Assembly: GCF_045679555.1 (NCBI RefSeq)
Contig: NC_092115.1
Span: 40,929,728-40,993,727 of the forward strand
DNA from: Salvelinus alpinus
Taxonomy: Eukaryota; Chordata; Actinopteri; Salmoniformes; Salmonidae
Direction of reading: 5' to 3'
DNA length: 64,000 nucleotides
The translations under genes and the position numbers were made by a program. Shown here one piece after another: positions 32,742 to 44,172 of this stretch. The notes under the pieces are model-generated. The model searched no databases, had not been told where the DNA came from, and worked only from the letters and a program-made list of their open reading frames with translations. How positions within the stretch are numbered: the stretch's first letter is position 1; the number at the start of each line of letters is the position of its first letter.

Positions 32742-33975
32742 GATCAAGTCAGTTGCTGCTACTCCAATACAGTATGAGGTGAGACGGTGAACTGACGTTG
32801 AACCGGGCAGTCAGCTGCTGCTGCTCCAATACAGTATGAGGTGAGACGGTGAACTGACTTTGAACCGGGCAGTCAGCTGCTGCTGCTCCAATACAGTATG
32901 AGGTGAGAAGGTGAACTGATTTTGAACTGGGCAGTCAGCTGCTGCTGCTCCATAACAGTATGAGGTGAGACGGTGAACTGACGTTGAACCGGGCAGTCAG
33001 CTGCTGCTGCTCCAATACAGTATGAGGTGAGACGGTGAACTGACGTTGAACCGGGCAGTCAGCTGCTGCTGCTCCAAAACAGTATGAGGTGAGACGGTGA
33101 ACTGACGTTGAACCGGGCAGTCAGCTGCTGCTGCTCCAATACAGTATGAGGTGAGACGGTGAACTGACGTTGAACCGGGCAGTCAGCTGCTGCTGCTCCA
33201 ATACAGTATGAGGTGAGACGGTGAACTGACTTTGAACCGGGCAGTCAGCTGCTGCTGCTCCAATACAGTATGAGGTGAGAAGGTGAACTGATTTTGAACT
33301 GGGCAGTCAGCTGCTGCTGCTCCATAACAGTATGAGGTGAGACGGTGAACTGACGTTGAACCGGGCAGTCAGCTGCTCCAATACAGTATGAGGTGAGACG
33401 GTGAACTGACGTTGAACCGGGCAGTCAGCTGCTGCTGCTCCAATACAGTATGAGGTGAGACGGTGAACTGACGTTGAACCGGGCAGTCAGCTGCTGCTGC
33501 TCCAATACAGTATGAGGTGAGACGGTGAACTGACGTTGAACCGGGCAGTCAGCTGCTGCTGCTCCAATACAGTATGAGGTGAGACGGTGAACTGACGTTG
33601 AACCGTGCAGTCAGCTGCTGCTGCTCCAATACAGTATGAGATGAGACGGTGAACTGACGTTGAACCGGGCAGTCAGCTGCTGCTGCTCCAATACAGTATG
33701 AGGTGAGACGGTGAACTGACGTTGAACCGGGCAGTCAGCTGCTGCTGCTCCAATACAGTATGAGGTGAGACGGTGAACTGACGTTGAACCGGGCAGTCAG
33801 CTGCTGCTGTTCCAAAACAGTATGAGGTGAGACGGTGAACTGACGTTGAACCGGGCAGTCAGCTGCTGCTGCTCCAATACAGTATGAGGTGAGACGGTGA
33901 ACTGACGTTGAACCGGGCAGTCAGCTGCTGCTGCTCCAATACAGTATGAGGTGAGACGGTGAACTGACGTTGAAT
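32742..33975. repeat. 62-bp satellite, about 20 copies, with six-unit higher-order repeat
   Basis: Unit GTCAGCTGCTGCTGCTCCAA, TACAGTATGAGGTGAGACGG, TGAACTGACGTTGAACCGGG CA. One unit near 33370 lacks GCTGCT. The variant series GACTTT, then GATTTTGAACTGG with AAGG, then CCATAACAG occurs at about 32850-32958 and again 372 bp later (32950 and 33322), exactly six units. The monomer contains a CAGCTG E-box and a (GCT)n tract. Confidence 0.93.
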
Positions 33976-34385
33976 CATAATGATTAAGTTAATTAAAATG
34001 AATTAGTGAAACAGTTAAAAAATAGTATATGGCATATTAAATATATTAGGCTATTGTTATCATATAGAAACATCATGGAACATTGTACAACAAATTAGCA
34101 TCAACATACATTATTGTTTCATTCAATTTCACATAATAAGGATATTTCATAATTTCAAGTTCAGAAGTCAGAACCCATCACCTGCTATGTAAAAGAGACA
34201 GAAGACTGCACAATGGTCAATGCTATCCGGGATCCTTGGGACATCCCTACCCTAAACCCTTCCTTAACCATTTTAAATGTCAACTTCAACGGGCTAGGGA
34301 CATCTCAAGGATGTATCTCTACCTGAAAATACATTATCTAAGTGATTGATAGTTGGTATTCAGCAGTCATAAAGCCTTATTTACT

Positions 34386-36204
34386 TTAACCTCTAACGAG
34401 GATCCGGGATCCTCCTCATCAAAAAAGCTGCCTAACATAGCCTAGCCTAACGCGACAGGGATATCATATAATATAATTTCATGAAATCACAAGTCCAATA
34501 CAGCAAATGAAAGATAAACATCTTGTGAATCCAGCCATCATTTCTGATTTTTAAAATGTTTTACAGCGAAAACACAATATATATTTATATTAGCTCACCA
34601 CAATAGCCAAACACACAACGCCATGTTTTCACCATGTTTCCACCGCATAGGTAGCTTTCACAAAACCCACAAATAGAGATAAAATTAATCACTAACCTTG
34701 AACAACTTCATCAGATGACAGTCTTATAACATCATGTTATACAATACATTTATGTTTTGTTCGAAAATTTGCATATTTGAGGTATAAATCGTAGTTTTAC
34801 ATTGCAGCCACCATCACAAATAGCACCAAAACAGCCAGAATAATTACAGAGAGCAACGTGAAATACATAAATACTAAAACATTTATGAAAAATACATGGT
34901 GTACAGCAAATGAAAGATAAACATCTTGTGAATCCAGCCAATATTTCCGCTTTTTTAAGTGTTTTACAGCGAAAACACAATATATATATTTATATTAGCT
35001 CACCACAATAGCCAAACAGACAACGCCATTTATTCACCGCCAACATAGCTTTCACAAAACCCAGAAATAGAGATAAAATGAATCACTAACCTTTGGACAA
35101 CTTCATCAGATGACAGTCTTATAACATCATGTTATACAATACATTTATGTTTTGTTCGAAAATATGCATATTTAGAGCTACAAATCGTGGTTTTACATTG
35201 TGAATACGTAGCCACAATGCACCAAAATGTCCGGAGATATTTTGGACAGTCACCTAATCTAACCAAAGAACTCATCATAAACTTTACTAAAAAATACATG
35301 TTGTACAGCAAATGAAAGATACACTGGTTCTTAATGCAACCGCTGTGTTAGATTTTTAAAAATAACTTTAGTACAACATACAGCATGCAATATTGTGAGA
35401 CAGCGCCCTACAATTCTCCGCCTTGTTGGAGCCAACATAAAACACAAAAATACGAAATAACATCATAAATATTCTCTTATTTTTGATGATCTTCCATCAG
35501 AATGTTGTGCAAGGAGTCCTAGTTCCAGAATAAATTGTTGTTTGTTTGTTTAGAATGTCCATTTCTTCTGTCGAATTAGCAACTTTGGCTAGCCATGTGG
35601 AGGACACATGTCCAAGAAATCGTTGCGCCTGGAACGAAAAATTCCAAAAGTCCCAACAAACGTTGAATAAACTGGTCAAACTCGGTTGAAAAATCCTACT
35701 TTATGATGTTTTTCTCATATGTATCCAATAAAATCAGAGCCGGAGCATTTCGTCGTGTATACGTAACGCATTTCAGAAGACAATGTGGAGTTCCCCTGTG
35801 CGCAGTTGAAAACTGACAAAAGAGCAGACCTGTCACTCCAAAAGCTCTCATTCGGCCTCACATCAAGCTAGACACCCCATTCAACCTTCTACTGCCTGTT
35901 GACATCTAGTGGAAGGCGTATGAAGTGCATATAGATCCATAAATATAAGCCAGTTGAATAGGCAGGCCCTGACACAGAGCCCCATTTTCAGAATTTTCAC
36001 TTCCTGTCTGGAAGTTTGCTGCCAAATGAGTTCTGTTTTACTCACAGATATAATTCAAACAGTTTTAGAAACTTCAGAGTGTTTTCTATCCAATAGTAAT
36101 AATAATATGCATATTGTATGATCTAGAACAGAGTACGAGGCCATTTAATTTGGGCACGATTTTTCAAAGTGAAAACAGCGCCCCCTATTAAGAAGAAGTT
36201 TTAA
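34386..36204. mobile_element. TTAA-flanked element with internal ~400-bp repeats
   Basis: Bounded by TTAA (34386-34389, 36201-36204) with ends CCTCTAACGAGG and AGAAG. A segment beginning TACAGCAAATGAAAGATAAA occurs at about 34500, 34903 and 35303, each followed by TTTTACAGCGAAAACACAAT-type sequence in the first two. The ends resemble those of the elements at 44173, 59353 and 61297. TTAA target sites point to a piggyBac-like mechanism; no transposase is encoded. Confidence 0.6.
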
Positions 36205-36290
36205 TGAACTACTAAAATAGTGATTTTGTCAGACAGCAGCTCTACACTTTATTGACTGACTGATCCATTCATCCTTCCATCCCTCCTCAG

Positions 36291-36382
36291 CCTTCCTTTC
36301 CTCTGAAGACTCAGTGAGGGTGGAGCTCAGTCAGGGAGCTGTTGAGGGACTGGTTAGGAAGAACACTTCTACAGCCAGAGAG
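36291..36382 (+). other. Candidate orphan exon
   Basis: 92 bp flanked by a polypyrimidine acceptor (CCATCCCTCCTCAG) and a good donor (GAG|GTGAGA). One frame is open and reads FLSSEDSVRVELSQGAVEGL. No partner exon is evident; a possible acceptor lies at 37419 (TGTGTTGCAG). Could be a fragment of a displaced gene or chance. Family not recognised. Confidence 0.3.
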
Positions 36383-36554
36383 GTGAGAGGTCACACATGG
36401 TTTAGATGGTAAATATTTATGTCCCCTTAGCGGTTCATCACGTCAGCAAAAGGGAATATGTTTATATACATTAGTGCAAATTGTCCACTGGTATTGGTGT
36501 AATTTCTCACCCCTTTTGGCTATATGAAAGTGCATTTCCCCTCAGGCACACACA

Positions 36555-37165
36555 TTTGTTCTTCGTTATTACCTGAGCCGCTGCCTCTTCGCCCCTTTAT
36601 CATCCACAAGGTACATTAAATCTGGGACCGAGAGACAGAATCTGTTTTTCAATCTCAAGGCCATCAGACTGTTAAATAGTCATCACTAACACAGAGAGGC
36701 TGCAGCCTACATACACAGACTTGAAATCATTGGCCACTTTAAGGAATGGAACACTAGTCACTTTAATAATGTTTACATATCTGGCATTACTCATCTCATA
36801 TGTATATACTGTATTCTATCCTATTTTACTGTATCTTAGTCTATGTATTACTCATCTCATATGTATATACTGTATTCTATCCTATTCTACTGTATCTTAG
36901 TCTATGCATTACTCATCTCATATGTATATACTGTATTCTATCCTATTCTACTGTATTTGTCTATGCCGCTCTGACATTGCTTGTCCATATATTTAGATAT
37001 TCTTATTCTATTACTTAGATTTGTGTGTATTAGGTTTTTGTTGTGAAATTGTTAGATATTACACAAGCATTTAGTTAGATATTACTACACTGTTGGAGCT
37101 AGGAACACAATTTAGCTACACCCGCAATAACATATATATGTGACAAATAACATTTAATTTATTAT
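36555..37165 (+). mobile_element. LINE 3' end with 61-bp tandem repeats
   Basis: Begins with the end of a reverse-transcriptase frame (CTGAGCCGCTGCCTCTTCGC ... CATCAGACTGTTAAATAG), then three 61-bp units (ATTACTCATCTCATATGTAT, ATACTGTATTCTATCC) at 36785-36965, then the tail shared with 10735-10905. The same unit is tandemly repeated in the copy at 53300-53695, so the array belongs to the element. Confidence 0.7.
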
Positions 37166-37679
37166 GAAGGTCATTTGTGTAAATGTACTTTTCCCCACTC
37201 ATCTCTTTACATTGCTGATGCATATTTGGTGGCCTGACTGCATCCAGACTATGTCAAAGGCCCATCCTGGTAGATCTGAACCTAATGCAGCTTGGAGTGA
37301 TCAGATGACAGAAGTCACATTTAGGTGCCAGGTGTAACTGAGGCCATAGATGCTCCATATCCATTACTTTGAGTGTTTTTATATAATATGACTAAATTTG
37401 TTTATTTCTGTGTTGCAGCGGCAGTCAAGAAATGGAACAGTAGGGCCACAGAACATGACATAAGGAGAGCAGTGGGAAACCATCCACCACACCTTCAGCT
37501 GGCTTGAAAAGTGGGATTGATACTGTTTTTCATACTAAAAGGGACCAAGAGTCTGTTGATTGGGTTCATTTGTTGAACTCAAATCAAGCTTTATTTATGC
37601 AGCACATTTCAGACATGGATGCAACACAATGGCTTCACAGGGGGAAAAAATACACTCTTAAATATTACCTGGACCAGCT

Positions 37680-38279
37680 CAGGTGAAACACCTTCCCACT
37701 AACGAGATGGACAAGCCAGCACAGGTGTAACACATACTGACTAACGAGGTGACACCAATCAGTGCGCCCTACGTGCTAACGACCACCAATTAACTTAATG
37801 GTGAGGCATGGAATAATAAAACATGTCAGGCTGAATGTTTGAAATATGAGGTGATTTGAAACATGCTTCTTCAGTAGTGGAATAAAGACAATTAGCACTT
37901 GAATGTTGTCAAGAAATGCTGGAGTGATGTAGGATTGTTAATAAAATTGATTATAGACCAATTTATTTTCCTGCGTCCATGTGTATAGGCTGCAAGTACA
38001 TTGAAATTAAGTTGTTTTCAAGTCATTGAAAAAACTACCCGAAAATACATCTTTTGAACATTCACTTTCAACTACAACCAAACATATATTGGACGTTGGG
38101 CATAGTCTTCTTTTCAATGTCTTTTGAATTACATTTTGCTAAATGGGAATAGGGCAATATTGTGACATCATTAGAATACTGCTCCTACAATGTTAAAACA
38201 TTCTATATTGTGACGTGACTAAAATACTTCCACAATATTAAAAACATACTACATTATTTCATTGATATCATGAAACAAC
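37680..38279 (-). repeat. Inverted duplicate of the unit 2 downstream flank
   Basis: 37680-37790 (CAGGTGAAACACCTTCCCAC, ACCAATCAGTGCGCCCTACG) is the reverse complement of about 26340-26460, and 38190-38250 matches the 3' UTR of unit 2 near 25390-25440. This places units 2 and 3 as a tail-to-tail duplication. Confidence 0.7.
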
Positions 38280-39230
38280 TCAATGTATTTTCTGATGTTT
38301 AGTCAGAGATCTTTTATCAGAGTATCTCTTCCCACATTGATTACAGCTATGAGAGTTCTCTCCTGTGTGTGTTCTCTGGTGAGATACCAGGCTGCTTAGC
38401 TGAGTAAAACTTCTCCCACATTGATCACAGCAATAAGATTTCTCTCCTGTGTGTAATCTCTGGTGTACAGTCAGAAGGCCAGATGAAGCAAAACTCTTCC
38501 CACATTGATTACAGCTATAAGATTTCTCTCCTGTGTGTGTTCTCTGGTGTGATATCAGGCTGGTTGAATGAGTAAAACTCTTCCCACATTGAGTACAGCT
38601 ATAAGGTTTCTCTCCTGTGTGTGTTCTCCGGTGTTTTGTCAGACAGCCAGATGTACCAAAACCCTTTCCACATTGATCACAGCTATATGATTTCTCTCCT
38701 GTGTGTATTCTCTGGTGTATAGCTCGATGTAGTAAAACTCTTCCCACATTGATCACAGCAATAAGGTTTCTCTCCTGTGTGTGTCCGCTGGTGTACTATC
38801 AAGCTGTTTAGCAGAGTAAAACTCTTCCCACATTGATCACAGCTATAAAGTGTCTCTCCTGTGTGTGTTCTCTGGTGTTTTGTCAGACAGCCAGATGTAC
38901 CAAAACCCTTTCCACATTGATCACAGCTATATCTTTTCTCTCTTGTGTGTATTCTCTGATGTATAGTGAGACAGCTTGACTCAGTAAAACTCTTGCCACA
39001 TTGATCAAAGCCATAAGGTTTCTCTCCAGTGGAAATTCTTTGATGTATTTTAAGGTCTGATGAAGAGTTTAATCTTTTCCCACAGTCAGAGCAGCAGTGA
39101 GATTTCTTCCCTGTGGGTCTCTGCTGGTGTTTCTTGAGGAGTTCTGATCTGGAGAGACTTTTCTCTGCCTCGTCAGCATCATGGTGTTGTTGAGGCTCCA
39201 CAGAGGATCCACGATAGTCCCGTCTCTCTC
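38280..39230 (-). pseudogene. Frameshifted C2H2 finger exon of zinc-finger unit 3 (10 fingers)
   Basis: Starts after acceptor GTTCACACAG (exon from 39230) with the shared GEPQQ-type linker (here VEPQQHHDADEAEKS) and encodes ten fingers to TGA at 38280-38282. Finger 1 ends IHQRIS (last His lost), finger 2 has FDQC (first Cys lost). In finger 5 an 8-bp deletion near 38719-38722, between short TAT repeats, shifts the frame; fingers 6-10 continue in another frame. Fingers 3 and 6 are almost identical ([17 protein letters not shown]). Its first exon at 52091-52361 has a nonsense codon too, so the gene is very likely dead. Confidence 0.9.
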
Positions 39231-39954
39231 CTGTGTGAACGACAAAGTCAGACAGATGGTTAAAGGCTCACAACAGCAGAAATCAATTGTTTATTTGAGG
39301 TCAAAGGTGATGCCCAGAGCATACCCATGAAGTTGTACAACAATTGACGCCTGTTAAATTATATGAGGATAGTCTTGTTTTCACAGTAGTAACATCGATG
39401 ATTGTAGGCTAGAAATAAGTTATTCGAGTTGTTGAAACGTTAAGCACTGTGCCAGACGACTTTTGGTCTCCAATATAGGCCCTTTTCTGTGTTTGCTAAA
39501 ATTGCAGCATGAGGGCAAAGCACAAACAATTTGAATGTAGAAACACGTCCCTGCTAATGAGGAAACCGATAGTTATGGATGTAGTATATCTGCCTGGAGC
39601 AAAAATGGTGAGCAAAGATTTTAGTTTTTCACAATGTATTCTGAATATTATAGCGCACTATCAGCGCAAGATCAGGAGTGCTACTCAAGGAAACTCACAT
39701 TAAGTTCTGTGTAGCTATTCACTAATTCACCACCGTGGGGGAAAACTTAGGGGAGTTCTCATCGGCAGCAAAAATAGCCTCCATTTCCAGGTTGCTTATG
39801 AGTGCATTTCACATTACTTTTGGATTATAATTGTAAACCTCAGTTGAATGTCCTGGTTAATATGTTTGTGTTTTTGTCGCAAATAAACTGCTATATACTT
39901 AAAAAACACTTAACCAGTAAAATGCTCTTTGGCTAGCTTTAACATCAGCCAAAA

Positions 39955-40190
39955 CTTCACCTAACAATAACATAGACCTACTGTAGAACCCATAACTTCA
40001 CCTAACAACAACATAGACCTACTGTATGACCCATAACTTCACCTAACAATAACATAGACCTACTGTAGGACCCATAACTTCACCTAACAACAACATAGAC
40101 CTACTGTAGGACCCATAACTTCACCTAACAACAACAACATAGACCTACTGTAGGACCTATAACCTCACCTAACAACAACATAGACCTAGG
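39955..40190. repeat. 41-bp tandem repeat, unit 3 intron
   Basis: About 5.5 units of ACTTCACCTAACAATAACAT, AGACCTACTGTAGGACCCATA. The same array, inverted, has about ten units at 56925-57350 in unit 4. Inherited from the common ancestor and expanded to different lengths. Confidence 0.9.
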
Positions 40191-40269
40191 ATTATAAATC
40201 ATTTAATATTTCAGTTGAAACATGGAAACTAAAATGTCTGTCATGACATTTCATAACCAGATCATTTTG

Positions 40270-41048
40270 TGAATAATCCCACTAGGCTACTCTGTAATGT
40301 GTTGTCATTCTAAATGTCCTGAATAAAGGAAAACAGCTATGTGTGTTGTACAATAGCCTATCCATCAAGGAACAGTTCTCTACACATTATGAGCAAAGTA
40401 TCTCCATTTCCAAACAGACTAACGAGACCCTACTGTAAATCAAGCAGATAATAACACACTATAAACATCAATTTGTTAGGGACGTTGGATCCAACATGGA
40501 GCACGGCATAACTGTCTTTACCAGAGTAATGAATGAAGAAGCACTTTGGTTGTTGTTGCATGTCGTGATGTTTGTCATGTGACTGTCATTCAGAAAATGA
40601 TTTCCTGAATCAGCTGATGATAGTTAAACATGTGACTGTAACAAAACAGCTACAGTATTAAGAATGATGTGTAATTATTATAAAACCGCGTTAATGACAG
40701 TATCCATTTGGGTGTTGTCAATAAAGTAAAGGTGACTCTTGGTTACAACCATTGGATTTAGCAAACCCTGAAATGATTTAGGATTTCTGTTCCCATGAAA
40801 ACTGTTTTCCCAGCGTAACATAAGGAGACACTAAATGTTCCGTAGTTAGAGTGCATTTTTAGAGATCTGAATACAAAAAACTGTCCGACAGCAAGATCCA
40901 ATATTTAAGTTGAAGTTCATCATATGACAAGCGTAACGTTATGACTATAACTACTGTTCCCAGAAGGAGGGAAACTAGGTACAACATACTATTAAATCCA
41001 CATGTTATGACTATAACTACTGTTCCCTGAAGGAGGGAAACTAGAGAC
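40270..41048 (-). repeat. Intron block and MITE termini shared with unit 2
   Basis: Reverse complement of 17750-18524: GTGAATAATCCCACTAGGCT, the GTTGGATCCAACATGGAGCA palindromic stretch, and two MITE termini (GTTATGACTATAACTACTGT ... GGAGGGAAACTAG). The frame open in unit 2 is stopped here. Confidence 0.75.
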
Positions 41049-41059
41049 AACAGACTATT

Positions 41060-42925
41060 AACTTTAAGAAACAAAGAGATCTTCTGTTGAATCTGACAAT
41101 TAATCTTGATGGTTGTAAAGTCGTCTCAAATAAAACTGTGAAGGACCTCGGCTTTACTCTGGACCCTGATCTCTCTTTTGACGAACATATCAAGACTGTT
41201 TCAAGGACAGCTTTTTTCCATCTACGTAACATTGCAAAAATCAGAAATTTTCTGTCCAAAAATTATGCAGAAAAATTAATCCATGCTTTTGTTACTTCTA
41301 GGTTAGACTACTGCAATGCTCTACTTTCCGGCTACCCGGATAAAGCACAAAATAAACTTCAGTTAGTGCTAAATACGGCTGCTAGAATCCTGACTAGAAC
41401 CAAAAAAATTGATCATATTACTCCAGTGCTAGCTTCCCTTCACTGGCTTCCTGTTAAGGCAAGGGCTGGTTTCAAGGTTTTACTGTTAACCTACAAAGCG
41501 TTACATGGGCTTGCTCCTACCTATCTTTCCGAGTTGGTCCTGCCGTACATACCTACACGTACGCTACGGTTACAAGATGGAGGCCTCCTAATTGTCCATA
41601 GAATTTCTAAGCAAACAGCTGCAGGCAGGGCTTTCTCCTATAGATCTCCATTTTTATGGAATGGTCTGCCTACCCATGTGAGAGACGCAGACTCGGTCTC
41701 AACCTTTAAGTCTTTACTGGAGACTCATCTCTTCAGTGGGTCATATGATTGAGTGTAGTCTGGCCCAGGAGTGTGAAGATGAACGGAAAGGCTCTGGAGC
41801 AACGAACCGCCCTTGCTGTCTCTGCCTGGCCGGTTCCCCTCTCTCCACTGGGATTCTCTCCCTCTAACCCTATTACATGGGCTGAGTCACTGGCTTACTG
41901 GTGCTCTTTCATGCCGTCCCTTGGAGGGGTGCGTCACTTGAGTGGGTTGAGTCACTGACGTGAACTTCCTGTCTGGGTTGGCGCCCCCCCTTGGGTTGTG
42001 CCGTGGCGGAGTTCTTTGTGGGCTATACTCGGCCTTGTCTCAGGATGGTAAGTCGGTGTTTGAAGATATCCCTCTAGTGGTGTGGGGGCTGTGCTTTGGC
42101 AAAGTGGGTAGGGTTATATCCTTCCTGTTTGGCTCTGTCCGGGGGTATCATCGGATGGGGCCACAGTGTCTCCTGACCCCTCCTGTCTCAGCCTCCAGTA
42201 TTTATGCTGCAGTAGTTTATGTGTCGGGGGGCTAGGGTCAGTTTGTTATATCTGGAGTACTTCTCCTGTCTTATCCGGTGTCCTGTGTGAATTTAAGTAG
42301 GCTCTCTCTAATTCTCTCTTTCTCTCTTTCTTTCTCTCTTTCGGAAGACCTGAGCCCTAGGACCATGCCTCAGGACTACCTGGCCTGATGACTCCTTGCT
42401 GTCCCCAGTCCACCTGGCCGTGCTGCTGCTCCAGTTTCAACTGTTCTGCCTGCGGCTATGGAACCCTGACCTGTTCACCGGACGTGCTACCTGTCCCAGA
42501 CCTGCTGTTTTCAACTCTCTAGAGACCGCAGGAGCGGTAGAGATACTCTGAATGATCGGCTATGAAAAGCCAACTGACATTTACTCCTGAGGTGCTGACT
42601 TGCTGCACCCTCGACAACTAATGTGATTATTATTATTTGACCATGCTGGTCATTTATGAACATTTGAACATCTTGGCCATGTTCTGTTATAATCTCCACC
42701 CGGCACAGCCAGAAGAGGACTGGCCACCCCTCATAGCCTGGTTCCTCTCTAGGTTTCTTCCCAGGTTTTGGCCTTTCTAGGGAGTTTTTCCTAGCCCCCG
42801 TGCTTCTACACCTGCATTGCTTGCTGTTTGGGGTTTTAGGCTGGGTTTCTGTACAGCACTTTGAGATATCAGCTGATGTAAGAAGGGCTATATTAATAAA
42901 TAAGATTTGATATGATTTGATTTGA
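41060..42925 (+). mobile_element. Rex/L2-like LINE, 5'-truncated, with long 3' UTR
   Basis: The C-terminal part of a reverse-transcriptase frame is followed by about 1.1 kb of 3' UTR including CTCTCTAGGTTTCTTCCCAG, CAGCACTTTGAGATATCAGC and a (TTTGAT)n-type tail, the layout of an abundant salmonid LINE. Three 23-bp copies of ACACATACAGTTGATTTGAT extend the tail to about 42995. Confidence 0.8.
41087..41752 (+). CDS. LINE reverse transcriptase, C-terminal fragment
   Basis: 221 codons open from 41087 to TGA at 41750-41752. It contains KTVKDLGFTLDPDLSF, TSRLDYCNALLSGYP, ITPVLASLHWLPVKAR and a C-terminal FLWNGLPTHVRDADSV segment, colinear with the end of the LINE protein at 28056 but a different family. 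The YADD active site lies upstream of the truncation and is absent. Remnant of a retrotransposon, not a host gene. Confidence 0.8.
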   Translation: MNLTINLDGCKVVSNKTVKDLGFTLDPDLSFDEHIKTVSRTAFFHLRNIAKIRNFLSKNYAEKLIHAFVTSRLDYCNALLSGYPDKAQNKLQLVLNTAARILTRTKKIDHITPVLASLHWLPVKARAGFKVLLLTYKALHGLAPTYLSELVLPYIPTRTLRLQDGGLLIVHRISKQTAAGRAFSYRSPFLWNGLPTHVRDADSVSTFKSLLETHLFSGSYD

Positions 42926-43104
42926 TTCATCACATACAGTTGATTTGATTAAACACATACAGTTGATTTGATTAAACACATACAGTTGATTTTATTAAAC
43001 ACATGGGGTGTGTCTATATGGAAAAATACACGTCATAACATTTCAACCAATCAATTGGTAGAAATAAAATATTACTTTTTTAAAATCTGGGACAGCCCTA
43101 GAAC

Positions 43105-43245
43105 ATACAGTGCATTCAGACCCCTTCCCTTTTTACACATTTTGTTACGTTACGTTCTATTCTAAAATGGATGACATTTGACATAATGACATCATGACAT
43201 CACAATACCCCATAAAAGTGAGAAAAAAGTTTAGAAATGCTTGCA
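43105..43245 (+). mobile_element. Tc1 terminal fragment
   Basis: TACAGTGCATTCAGACCCCT, TACACATTTTGTTACGTTAC and an AATACCCCATAAAAGTGAG segment match the ends of the Tc1 elements at 10541 and 14802. Only this end is left. Confidence 0.7.
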
Positions 43246-43784
43246 TACCAGTGGTTTTATCTCTCTAGGTCATGCCAGTAGGTTACAGTAGGTTTTGTCT
43301 CTCTAGTAGAGGTCGCCCGATTATGATTTTTCAACGCCGATACCGATTATTGGAGGCCCAAAAAAAGCCGATACCGATTAATCGGCCGATTTTTAAAATG
43401 TATTTGTAATAATGACAATTACAACAATATTGAATGAACACTTATTTTAAACTTAATATAATACATCAATAAAATCAATTTAGCCTCAAATAAATAATGA
43501 AACATGTTCAATTTGGTTTAAATAATGCAAAAACAAAGTGTTGGAGAAGAAAGTAAAAGTGCAATATGTGCCATGTAAGAACGCTAACGTTTAAGTTCCT
43601 TGCTCAGAACATGAGAACATATGAAAGCTGGTGGTTCCTTTTAACATGAGTCTTCAATATTCCCAGGTAGGAAGTTATAGGTTGTAGTTATTATAGGAAT
43701 TATAGGACTATTTCTCTGTATACGATTTATATTTCATATACCTTTGACTATTGGATGTTCTTATAGGCACTTTAGTATTGCCAG

Positions 43785-43982
43785 TGTAACAGTATAGCTT
43801 CCATCCCTCCCCTCGCCGCTACCTGGGCTCGAACCAGAAACACATCGACAACAGCCACCCTCGAAGCAGCGTTACCCATGCAGAGCAAGGGGAACAACTA
43901 CTCCAAGTCTCAACGCGAGTGACGTTTGAAACGCTATTAGCGCGCATCCCGTTAACTAGCTAGCCATTTCACATCGGTTACA
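43785..43982 (-). mobile_element. Solo LTR-like unit with Pol III B-box motif
   Basis: 198 bp starting TGTAACCGATG and ending CTGTTACA on the minus strand, flanked by a 4-bp duplication CCAG (43781-43784, 43983-43986). It contains GGTTCGAGCCCAGG, a good B box, and a TGGCTAGCTAGTT stretch that could serve as an A box. Same TGTAAC...TTACA ends and 4-bp target size as the miniature element at 31575. Confidence 0.6.
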
Positions 43983-44172
43983 CCAGCCTAAACTCGGGAG
44001 TTGATAGGCTTGAATTCATAAACAGCAGGGCTGCTGGCAAAACGCCCGAAAGTGCTGTTTGAATGAATGCTTACGAGCCTGCTGGTACCCACCATCGCTC
44101 AGTCAGACTGCTCTATCAAATCATAGACTTAATTATAACATAATAACACACAGAAATACGAGCCTTAGGTCA

